A DNA stretch of 64,000 nucleotides from Mastigias papua (lineage: Eukaryota > Cnidaria > Scyphozoa > Rhizostomeae > Mastigiidae), in contig OZ025272.1 in assembly GCA_964019165.1 (NCBI GenBank), positions 7,936,493 to 8,000,492 of the forward strand, read 5' to 3'. Shown here piece after piece: positions 1 through 30,472 of this stretch. The notes beneath the pieces were generated by a model. The model was not told the DNA's origin, did not search any database, and saw only the letters and a list, made by a program, of their open reading frames with translations. The position numbers and the translations under genes are program-made. Position 1 is the first letter of the stretch. Each line of letters begins with the position of its first letter.

Positions 1-89
1 TAAAATTTGCCAGTGACAAGATAATTTATACGAACATACATGAATATATTTATATATGAATATATATATCAAACAGAGATAAGGAAACT

Positions 90-815
90 ATTGAATGTTC
101 TACAGACGTGAAGATCTCCAAAGAATCTCTCAATATCTTGCGGCAAATGAACTGATACCAAACTTGAAAAAGTCAAAAACAGAGTCAGTACTGTTTGGAA
201 CTGCCAAAAACTGTCAACCACTAGAAAATTAAGCCTTCAACATGGAGACACAATAATAAATAGCACCGAATCATATATATACTGGGAAGGACACTTGATA
301 ACCACCTTAACCTTGATGATCATTTCTCATAAACTTACAAGAAAATCTCAACTCAACTAGAACTTTTGTTAAAAATACGAAAACATCTTAGTGATGATGA
401 ACCAAAGATTGTTATAAAATCATACATACAACCAACTGTCTTGTTGATTTGTCTCACAAATCTGAAATTAAGCAACACTCAGATTAACATGTTAGTTTCA
501 ATCAGCAGAAGAATCACCAAGCTATCAAGCACCCAATTCATTAACTTTCATTAGGAGATTGAAAAGCATACAGCCAAAACTGTACATAAATGCATAGACA
601 AATGTGTATGCAGAAACTTTCACATTTACTTTTGAGATGACATAATGTGAACACAAGAAATAGCAACATTTCTTTAGAACACCCAATTATAAACTTGAAT
701 TTTGAAACATGATTTTTATTTCATGAAAGCCACATTTTATAAGGCATTACCACGAGAAATAAGAGAACTTGAAGATGAAAACTTTTATAAAGTTTTGAGA
801 AGTTTTTATTGTTTT
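90..815 (+). pseudogene. Decayed non-LTR retrotransposon, RT C-terminal part
   Basis: Frames in relay read the C-terminal third of a LINE reverse transcriptase. Positions ~120-230 give DLQRISQYLAANELIPN and LKKSKTESVLFG, the usual 'I..WL..N.L..N..Kt..m.FG' block. Around 280-420 a second frame gives YLG...LDNHLNLDDHFS and LLLKIRKHLSDDEPKIVIKS, the thumb region. Around 705-790 a third gives FYFMKATFYKALPREIRELE, the conserved C-terminal 'F...a...WN.LP..IR' block. Stops and frameshifts separate the blocks, so the copy is dead. The window edge may cut off more of it. The clade is CR1/L2/jockey-like by these motifs; finer assignment is not possible by eye. Confidence 0.75.
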
Positions 816-947
816 TATGCTGTATATATACTACATTTTTTCCCATTTCCTTTTACTTCTTTACAGGGCATCCTGCAAGATATCTTTCTCACATTCTATC
901 TAATTTACCATGTATTTATGAGGTATACTGTATCAGGCCTTTTAATG

Positions 948-1125
948 AGACGCATGCGATCGCGCACAAGCGCACAGGCATGCGCCCAGCTCAGTTCACG
1001 CGCTCGACATGTCACTTGCGCCAGCTTTATCAAAGATGCACATCCAAGTGCCTAGGAAAGCTCTCACAATTGAAATTTTAGCGCGCAAACGATCCCACGT
1101 GTGCGATTGGCAGCGCGCATCAAAT
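948..1125. other. CpG-rich patch in AT-rich sequence
   Basis: About 180 bases rich in GCGC, CGCG, CATGCG and ACGTG words, for example GCATGCGATCGCGCAC, within otherwise AT-rich sequence. The two ends are weakly inverted relative to each other (AATGAG...GCGCGC). It could be a small transposon or an unmethylated promoter-like island. No transcript evidence is visible. Confidence 0.35.
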
Positions 1126-1739
1126 TTACTCATTGTAAGGCCTGCTGTATATTAAGAATTGTTTTGTTTTTGTTCCTGTTTTTTGCACAGGACACATGTT
1201 TATAGCAGTATTTACTACTGAAATGTACATCCCATATAAAATTCAGAATAATAATAATAGTAATAAAATGCCCCCTTGTTGTTATGTAAAATTTGTGCAA
1301 GAGACTCCCCTCCCAACAAAGCACAAGTTTATCAGCTTCTATTCATACCATATAGTATGATATCATAGAATAGTAATAATGATATGAAATAATAAAGTAT
1401 AATGTAATATGGTAGAGAACAGTATTCTAATTGTTAATATTATGCATATCACAACATATTTACTTTGGAAGTAGAATTTTACTCACTAGAACTTTTTGAA
1501 GTAAAGCCAAATATTTCTATGCTTATTGCAGTGAAAATAGCAAAATATCAAACTTCTATGGACTGGACTAAAGTCAATCATTAACTCTTGGATAAATATG
1601 ATCAATAAACTATATGATGCAAATGGGAATCTATTGGAAGGTTCTACAACCATAGCTGCTATATTTATTAAGTTTTTGTTAGTGTAGCAGATAGTGTTAC
1701 AAAAAGAATTCCCAGGTCACCAAAGCCCCCCTTAAATTA

Positions 1740-2600
1740 TCTTCATATTGAGAACCCATCAACCCCTTATGAAGGAGTGGACATAAAGATTCACTAAAAG
1801 CTAGGTACCAATAGTATACCCAGAAAGTTACTAAAACTCATCTCTCTCATATATCTGCTTCACTAAAAATGCAGGTTGCAGAAGTTATACCTCTGTTCAA
1901 AAATGGACAATTTCAAACTATAAGCAAATATCTCTCCTATCTCTTTTCAGTAAGGTCTCAGAGTGCTAATGTATAAGTGTTTGTACAATTTTTTGGAGGT
2001 TTGTAAACTCTGTACAGCCTTCAGTTTGTTTTTTGTTCTTGTCACTGAATAAGTCATGCTCTGATTAATTTAAAAGAATCTATTTAAAGCACCTTGGATA
2101 ACAAAAGCTTTGGGTGTGGCATCTTAAATGTCGAAATTATGGTACAGCTCTGCAATGGTTTAAGTCTTATAGAGTTGTAGAAGTCAGTATGTTTATGTAT
2201 ATAGCCACAGTTTGTGTCACCATAGTGTTGCTTATAGTATACCACAGGGCTCTGTTCCTGGTCCATGGTTTTTTCTTCTCTATATGAATGATTTTCCAAA
2301 TTCATCAATCAACTTGTCTTTTGATCTCTTTGCTGATGACACTAATACTTGTTTTAAATCTAACAGTACAAAGCAGCTTCAAAAAGTGGTATACAGTGAA
2401 CTGAAGAGCATTAAAATGTGGTTGGATGCAAACAAACTTGCATTGAGTATAGACAAGTCCAACTTTATCATTTTAGCATTCCCCAAGCAGTTCTTTGGAT
2501 GACACTGTTACTATCAAAATTGAAAGGAAAATGTAAAACAGACCTGATATGGCCAATTTTTGATCTTCTTTTGGATGAGAACTTAGATGTATATATCATT
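1740..2600 (+). pseudogene. Decayed LINE reverse transcriptase fragment
   Basis: A second RT fragment, less decayed at its 3' part. Positions ~1900-2010 hold broken pieces resembling the finger region ('NYRPISLLSLFSK', 'MYKCLYNFLE') in alternating frames. Positions 2212-2502 are open and read IPQGSVPGPWFFLLYMNDFP (RT motif B, normally PQGS.LGP..F..Y.ND), then FADDTNTCF (catalytic motif C, FADD), then LKSIKMWLDANKLALSIDKS (the following block). Upstream stops show the copy is inactive, although motif C is intact. CR1/L2-like by its motifs. Confidence 0.85.
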
Positions 2601-2954
2601 TAACGGTCCTTTAAAAGAACACTAGCAAGAACTTGTGTATACTTTTCATAATCAGGCATCTTTTGCTAACTATTGAAAAAATTTATTGGAGACTTAAAAT
2701 AATCATTGTTTTTGACACTGAAATCATAGCTTTAATTTCCAGTATATATCTTTCCTTTCGTAGGATTCTGCGCTGCATTGTGAAAATAACAAATAAAAAG
2801 AAAGTGGACAAAGCAAAATCAAGGTACTCATTTAGTATTCATGTTTAACAAATGGTGGTGTATGTTTCACATTAGCTTTCTATATATTTACATTCATATA
2901 CTTTCATATTCATTATACAAATATTAAGAGAGAAACACATACACATAGGTGTGT

Positions 2955-3060
<106 letters not shown>

Positions 3061-3551
3061 CTTGATGGTGTTTTCTTATTTGGACACATGGGGAGGAGAA
3101 ACTGAAGCTTTTCATCGACCTTCTCAACAGTAGCCACGACAATATCAAGGTTGCTAGTGAGTATTCCCGGTGTATACCATAAGTTTTTTAGATGTCCATT
3201 TCACTATAGGAGAGGGGAGTCCTAGCGACAGATTTGTTTTGCAAACCAACTGATACTCATCAGTTCTTGCATAGGAAGTTTTGTCACCCATGACATACTA
3301 AGATGACGATTCCGTATAGCCAAGCCCTTGTGTATCGTAGCATAAGTTCGGAGGATTGCGAATTTAGAGATAGGGTAGTTAAGTAAGCTGGATGGTTAAC
3401 GGATAGGGGCTATGAAAAGTCACTGGTTGATGAACAGATAGGTAGGGTACATAGGTTAGATAGGGGAACTCTTCTAGCTGAGACAGGTAAGGAACCCAAC
3501 CCAGGGAAGGGGAATAGGATTCCATTAGTTATTGCATACCATCCAATAACT

Positions 3552-3630
3552 GTATATATATATATATATATTTATTTATTTATTTATTTATATGTATGTA
3601 TGTATGTATGTATGTTTATTTGTTTGTATA
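3552..3630. repeat. Compound microsatellite (TA)n-(TTTA)n-(TATG)n-(TTTG)n
   Basis: Four short tandem motifs run into one another: TA, TTTA, TATG, then TTTG. Stepwise point mutation of a parent AT repeat would explain the order. Confidence 0.9.
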
Positions 3631-4115
3631 TACATAGTAAAATATTTCGTAGTATCCTGGAACTAGCAGTTTTAAATGCCACGGCATTGTTAAAGATAGA
3701 GCATTTTGTCCGACAATAGATTTCGCTGACGCCATCTTAGCAGAATTTGATAAACCATAAACGTTATCTCTGCGAAAAATGTTTAACAATTTTACTAACA
3801 CTACAGTCAAGGCAATGTTTATGAAAAATCAAAATATGGAGGTCTTGATATTAGAAATCCATGAGTATTTTATAGAGCAACACGTATCAGCTCCCTGGTT
3901 AGCATGCTAAGCCATGGGAATGGTAGCAAATACGTTGCAAGGGATTCATTTTGCCTAGATTTTATCAAATGTTGAGCTAAGAGATCACTTGAAGATGGAA
4001 ACTTTTTAGGCTTTGCAACATGAGAAAGAAGAAGTATAGATACAAATATTAAAGGCGGGTTTGGTGTTCAGTCCGACTGGCCTCAATTTTGTCATTTAAT
4101 TAATAAAGTTGGAGG

Positions 4116-4938
4116 ATGGAATGGGGAAGATCAAAGGAAATTGTCTTTGAAGCTGGAAATGCTCAATTAAATATGAGATCAACCAGAACTTCAAAAATCA
4201 TTGTGAATAAAAGTATCCGAAAAGAAATCACAGAAAAGCAACTGTCAGGTGAACTAGAGGATTTAAAAAGTCTGCAAATCCAGGGAACATGTATTGACAT
4301 TAAAAATGCAGACTATTAGCTTTCTCAGAACATCTTTTGTAATCTGAAAATAGCTGACAATTTAATGAGTTTTTGGCACAAGGCTCGACACAATGTTCTA
4401 CCCTGTCACTGCCCTATCCATGTGGTGTCCTGAACACATACCGGAATGTCAAGTGGATGATTACAAATTCGAAAGTATGGCTCATATTTTAAATGGTTGC
4501 AATGAAATGAAAAATAATTGCTCAACAAGGCACGGTTATATTGATGATGAAATAGCTGCTAAAGTGGAACCTCACTGCAATGCAATTTACATCAACAAAA
4601 CAGTCAGATGTGCTTGTCCTGGTACTAATGGTGAAACAAATGTTTTAGATCTAAAACCAGACATTTTGATGAAGGATAATGATGGTGTTAATATCATTGA
4701 TATTGCTTGCCCTTATGACCTGTACATCGACATTGTCTATCAAAATAAAGTTGAAAGGTATCAGTGTATTAAAGAGCCTTTAAAACAACAAGGAATTAAA
4801 TTTACTGTCTGTGCCACTATATTTGGATCATTGGCAGCAGTCCATAGTCAAGCAGTTAGAGGTTTTATATATCAAAAGATGAATAAGAGCGTTGCCAAGG
4901 GACTTCTGAAATGGTGCTCAACTGGTAGTACCATGTGA
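4116..4938 (+). pseudogene. Restriction-like-endonuclease (RLE) retroelement, C-terminal fragment
   Basis: The 181-codon frame 4393-4938 reads as the C-terminal zinc-knuckle and endonuclease end of an RLE-type LINE. It shows AHILNGC followed by RH, then the nuclease signature DLKPDILM (PD), NIIDIACP (D) and KVERYQ (K..rY), ending near GSLAAVHSQAV. The preceding frame 4116-4319 and a short piece after its stop read ARHNVLPC, so one stop and one frameshift (~4390) break the protein. The same block recurs on the minus strand at 61550-62312: 'SFWHKARHNVLPC' here against 'QFWYKARHDVLSC' there. RLE-LINEs such as R2, NeSL or Dong carry this domain after the RT. No RT of this copy is seen upstream, so it is 5'-truncated. 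Confidence 0.8.
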
Positions 4939-5485
4939 GCCAAACGAATATTGAATTTGAGATGTAAGCAGGACAAGGAAGAGTTTGTGAATCATCAAAC
5001 ATAGAAATGAACGGAAAGTGTTCTTTAGCTGAGAACAATTCTCTAATTGCTGGTGAATGGGCACATCGAACACTATTGTCGAACATTTAGTTATTGTCTA
5101 CACTAAATTTTTTCAATACGTATTCTCTATGTATCTATCTATGTATCTACATATCTATGTATCTATGTGTTTGTATTTGAGTAGAAATTTGCGTTTATTG
5201 AGTATACATCGCTGCTTAATATGTTCAGCCATATAAATCAAATGATAGTTATCTGATGCTCGACAGGTTTGTTTGGTAATATATTCAAATATCCGCGAAG
5301 GACTTCTTAAGTTTTATAGTATTAATTTGAATGCCATGATTATGCTTTGTGTCGTTTGATAATTATTTTGCAATCTAGTTATTTTGTTGCTTTGTTATGT
5401 TGCCCTAGAAATCCAAATGCGATGTATGCGACCCAAGATGAGCAAATGATACCTATGGTAAGAAAACTGAATTATTGATTTGTAA

Positions 5486-5750
5486 GTTGAAGCTCGACAA
5501 GCAATTCTTGCAAGATCCACACGTGATCCATGTGGAATTCTTTACTTAGCAGATAGTGCCCTTATCAATATTCACGTTAGTTTCAGCGGAAAGGGAGAGC
5601 ACAACGCAAATATTAATCGCAATGATTTGATTCTTTCGACTAAGGCCGCATTTGATTGCCAATCATATAAACCATATCTAAAGATACTTTCGGATAAGGT
5701 AGCTGATGAAGGTTTATTGCAGTTGGTTGTCTGTTTGTATGGTCTTTAGG
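5486..5750 (+). other. Orphan open frame, possible upstream INTS8 exon
   Basis: An 88-codon open stretch without an ATG start. A possible acceptor is CTTAGCAG at 5550 and a possible donor GATAAG|GTAGCT at 5697. The middle reads NRNDLILSTKAAFDCQ, which loosely resembles the human INTS8 segment around 'NRILKLLALKVAAHLKW' in the missing N-terminal region. The resemblance is too weak to assign. It could equally be chance or a transposon relic. Confidence 0.25.
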
Positions 5751-6483
5751 TATTTGTATCCATAACAAATGTGCTTGAATATGTTTCCATGCGGCAACTC
5801 TTAGTATTTGTACAAATTGCACATAGAATTACCATGCCTTTATACTATTCTACACACTGGTATCATGACCAGGCCCAATACGAGCCTTGTATGCATTTTG
5901 TCGAAAGTAGAAGGTAGCCAAAGCAGAGCCACTATACAGGGGATCCTTCTTCCTGTCTAATTCTTCAAATGTTAATTCGAATGCTTAAATTAGAATACTT
6001 TGGTTGGAAATATTTTCAAGATGCTTCAGTTCGTTTATATACTGCATATTGTAAACTCTAGGTTTTACTTAGTTCTTACTTGCTGAGAATAATATGATGG
6101 GGTTTTTTAGAGAATCTTTGCATAAATGATCTTGTCGGTAAAAGCCACTTTCCGACTGCTATTTTTGTAGCCCTGGTAGTTTTGATATATTTGGAAAGGC
6201 TGAGGTGACTTCCTGAAGTGCAGACAAATTAGGATCATAGATAGGAATGAAAAACTCATTGTTAGGCAATCCTCGTTGTCAATAGTTGTTGATAAACTGT
6301 CTTTAGAAAGAAATGTACAATGGAATGCAGTGAAATACATTTATAAATGTGATTTGGAGTGAATTTCTTTGGTTTTATACTTTTTGAGAAGCTTAGTGGC
6401 TGTGGTTTTGTGTTTGCTTTCTATGAGATTGTTTATTTGAAGTTTCCTGTTATACAATCAAAGTATGGACGTCTTCATTTTAG

Positions 6484-26605
<20,122 letters not shown>

Positions 26606-26688
26606 CCCCTTAGTTATACTTAAGGATCCAATATGTATATCTGTTTCCTGCATTTCCCAAGTGGTCTAGGTTGAGATGCAGTTATGGT

Positions 26689-26694
26689 AATAAA
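26689..26694 (+). promoter_or_regulatory. Probable INTS8 polyadenylation signal
   Basis: AATAAA 84 bp after the INTS8 stop codon is the first canonical hexamer downstream and sits at a usual distance. Confidence 0.6.
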
Positions 26695-26699
26695 AGGAC

Positions 26700-28200
26700 C
26701 CTTTATCTAAGATGTCAGTACTAACTCGTTGTACCATTAAATACGAAGCGATTCATACCATGAGCTTTGGAAATGGGAGTACAATAATACAGAAGTAACA
26801 CAGGGTACAAAATGAATGTAAGCATTGGGATTTTCCCCTGTAGCGATAGTTTTGTTTAGAACGATCTTCAGATTCTGTCACATAGAATACTTCCTGTTTG
26901 TTTTTTATTTCGTTTCTATCTTCTCTGGCAAAAATATATTATGCTCAATTCATAAAGGTGATAGTAGCAGAATGAATCTTTGAAAAGGGGAAGGAGATTG
27001 TTCTGTAATTGAGAGGGTGTTGGCTGATATGAAATACGTGCTTTGAGTCAAGGGGCCTATAAGTTTTGCTGCATTGAATATGGCACTTTACTATGCCTCG
27101 AAATGACGGCTACGTTCTTTAAGTATTCATAAAGAATTTTCCCACTTTGTCGAGCTATAGTAAAGCTCTGTAGTACCAACAGACGCTTCACATTTAGAGC
27201 TTTGTTGGTTTCGTTGGTTAATAGCGTGTCTAGTTCTGAAAAAATAGAAGTCAGCCTTTGGTAAAAATATTATGGAATGTTATGTCAGTAATGTTACATC
27301 TCAAGCTCAACTATAAATGTCCCAATATCTGGAAATTCTGTTCAACATAGAATTGAATACATTATTGTAAATAATGCGGATTAGGAATACATAAAGAAAT
27401 TGTCTAATTTGCAGTGTTTTGTTGGCAATTGATATTTGCTATGGTCTTATCTTTGCACTCAACTGAGTGTGCAAGACCAAATATTCGACAATGTGCATTT
27501 TGATGCAAATAACTGTGCGATAGTGCTGCAACCTCGGCTATGAAATATACTAGTTTTCAATAGCAAAATCCGAATAGAACCAATAGTTGCCATTCAGTGG
27601 CCAGCTATCAAGAGTATGCACTATAGGGACGGATTGTAGGCTGCAACAGTGATTTGCTCCAGCAGAATTAGAGGTATGGTCCGCTATGGTATATGACTTG
27701 TATACCTACTGAGAGCAGAGATAGAGGGCTTGGTAATGAAAGACATCTATTAAGTACACTTGAAAGCAGGATGGTTAGGGTGGACAATGTGGGATGTGTG
27801 AGCTCTGGGAATATGCATAGTTTGAGTTTGAATTTCAAATAAGCAACGTCCGTTATCCCAATGAGTTGGAATAGTTCATAAGTGCACCTTGTGTTACTTT
27901 CGCATAGTATTGATTCAAATATACTAAGGTATTAAAAATTCCACCACTTGAATTGCTTTTATCTCGATTTTGTTACCATAGGAGAAAATACCCTTTCCTG
28001 ATTCTACGGAAGGTAATTTCACTGAACGGAGTGCCTGGTGTACTTTTTTCTAAGCTCTGTAATCTTTTGCTTCCAGAGGCATTTGCATCTCATGGATTCA
28101 TGTCTTTTGTAACAATTTTAGTCTTTATTGAAAAGGGATCTTGAGCTGTAGCTTCAGAACTTTTCAGGAGTGATTCGAATTCTTCATTGAGTCACATGTT
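26700..28200. other. Intergenic, nothing recognised
   Basis: Between INTS8 and the hAT remnant I see only short frames without splice support or protein-like patterns. Confidence 0.5.
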
Positions 28201-28204
28201 TTAT

Positions 28205-28870
28205 TTAACATGTCAACCACTTCTCTTTGCTGAGCTTCGGCAAGCTTTCAAGCTCTGCCTCTTCTTTCTTGAGCAATCTTTTAAGAATCTTAATGCCTTT
28301 TGCTGAAAAGTTTGCCTCTTTAACTGGTACTGTAAACTGATCATAAGAGTACTTGCTTTTGAATTTTGGATCTTCACGATATCTCATCAGATAGTTAGTT
28401 GAAGACACTTTCGGTGTTGAACTCTTGTTTTAAGTGATTCAATTAATGTTTTACTCATCAAAGACCCATTGTTCTCAGGCTCCTTCCTTGTAAAAGCAAT
28501 GATAGTATAAATGTAGATATAGGTCAATATTTTTTGTCTAGATCGTCATTAGTTAAGTTAAAATCTTTGCCAAGATTGATCATTGCCGTTTTGATATCTT
28601 AAAATTTCAAGAAACTTCTCAAGCATGTTTAGTAAAGTATTCCATTGAATTTTGCATTCGAAGGTAACAACTTTCTCTTTGGCAAGTTTAGAATTTGAAT
28701 TCTCATCATTTCTCACTGGAGAACATCCGGATATTTTCACAATTTTTCTTTTTTCAATGATGGCTTTAAATTAAGGTGAATTGTCAATATTTCCTCCTTT
28801 TTCCTCTTCGTAATGTTCAGTATCAAAGTCCCTTGGTTCTGCTACAACCATGGTCTCAACACGTTTTTAG
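28205..28870 (-). pseudogene. Decayed hAT-family transposase fragment
   Basis: Read on the minus strand, 28740-28558 contains KIQWNTLLNMLEKFLEIL, matching the hAT catalytic-region motif '(T)RWNS.l.MLeRfLel'. Further downstream another frame reads LIESLKTRVQHRK, resembling the later 'LLeaLk.Ri..Rr' segment, and 28408-28205 continues with FSAKGIKILKRLLKKEEAEL. At least two frameshifts and several stops break it. No terminal repeats were found for this copy. Confidence 0.55.
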
Positions 28871-29192
28871 CGTAGATCATCTAGCAAACACCAAGATATA
28901 TTCTATGTGTGATATGTAAGGCATGTCAGGTGTTGAAAAAGTAAATTTATTTATCAGATTTCTTCATCAAAGTGCTCCATCAGCTGCGCATGTAATTGAT
29001 TCGTCTAAGATTAGGTTAATGAAAGGCTTTAAAGCTCTTACTCAGATCTTCATTGACACGATTTCACAATCTTTCATATAGCGCTATTAGGTAGTTGCAG
29101 TATATAGGTAAGAAGCCGCAACAGTTGCTATTGACAATAGTATTGTTACTGCCTAAACTTACAAATTAATAACGAGAGCATGAATTATGCCG

Positions 29193-29860
29193 TAATTTCT
29201 CTATAAAGCGCCCTGAACTCTTAAATTTTCGTTGGTTTTGGGACTTGGATGGGCGCTTTTTCGAGGGTGGGCGCTTTTTTTAGGGTGAGCACGTTTTAAA
29301 TTCTTCTTCTTTGCACTCAGGTAGGTTGTCATCAAAGCTAGTTTAAACCAAAATAGCTCTCAATGCTAATTACAAAGTGAATATTGTGTTCAGTCAATTT
29401 GAATACAAATTTCCATTCATTACTATCATAATTCCTTTCCTATACTTCATCGTTGTTGGCAAAACAGTGGATTGATGCCTGGTTCAAACAACATTTCTTG
29501 CTGTAATTGCAATACATCAGCAGCATTTTCACATGGTTGGCTTGCTGATTTGGCCATCTTCACTGCCATCTACTGCTAGGCTTAAAGCCCTGTTTAAAGA
29601 ACAGCATTTCGTAGATTGTCTTATGAGTTCTTCAGACATTTCTCACAATGCACTCAGTATCCATTGCACAATGGCTTTTCTTTTGCTGGTGACTTCAGAT
29701 TTCTTGACTCTATTCCGTTAGCCGGTTGATACCAGTTGATGCCAGCAACTCAGCCTTTTGCGTCTGAACCTTTGCTTTGAACGGTTTATTAAGACTTACG
29801 TCTAGGGCTTGTATCTATTTGAGCATTTTTTGGGGGGGGGCGCTTTTTAGAGGAAACGCA
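29193..29860 (-). mobile_element. Pogo-like non-autonomous element, decayed
   Basis: Imperfect inverted ends: left ATTTCTCTATAAAGCGCCC, right complement GTTTCCTCTAAAAAGCGCCC. Subterminal repeats GGGCGCTTTTTCGAGGG and GGGCGCTTTTTTTAGGG follow the left end. The interior carries a transposase remnant (29527-29715, minus). The left flank is TA; the right boundary is unclear. The architecture matches the TA-flanked elements at 32.5, 39.1, 40.1 and 45.3 kb. Confidence 0.6.
29527..29715 (-). pseudogene. Pogo/Tigger-like transposase C-terminal remnant
   Basis: The minus-strand frame reads KAIVQWILSAL, an in-frame stop, then EMSEELIRQSTKCC and AVDGSEDGQI. This fits the end of pogo/Tigger DDE transposases ('W....w..is...I..sF..C.i...lDGsED..I'). 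The single TGA sits where tryptophan is common. Too short and broken to be functional. Confidence 0.6.
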
Positions 29861-30472
29861 TCCTTTGCTTTGCCTACCGTACTTAGAAAATAATAGTTAA
29901 ATTAACTGAAGTGAAAGAAGTTGACATAAATGACATATCAATTGTGCTAGCCAGTTACCCACATACACGCTGCAGCTATGTCAATTCAACTTATTTCAAA
30001 TAAAGGCCTATTCCGAGAGGACTCGTAGCAGCTGTGCATTGCACCTATTCTGGAGTGCAGTAGATTTCAATCAAAAGTTGCTGAATTTGTCTTCAAAAAT
30101 TTTTAGTTATAATTTTGATTGTTGAAATCTGAAAGATGTCGTGATAAAGCAAGCAATCTTTCATGAAAATCCATCTAAATTGGCGCTATTTGCTACGGAA
30201 GTATTCCATTATAGAGTTATGTTGTGAATAAAACATCTACTCAGTAACTTTGGATATTTTGGCCCTAACTTTCAGCTTAGATCTAAAGTTATGTCTTCAC
30301 TACTTTTTCTACACTTTAAAACTTAAATTTTTATCGATACTGTTTGCTGCGGAGACCATGCCTGGTTAAACTACGCAGGAGAACAGTTGGTTCACATGGA
30401 GTACCTTCATATGCGAGGCCTTCTCTTGAGCTTTTGTACTTCATCTATGTTCAGCACTTGATTTCGAGAATT

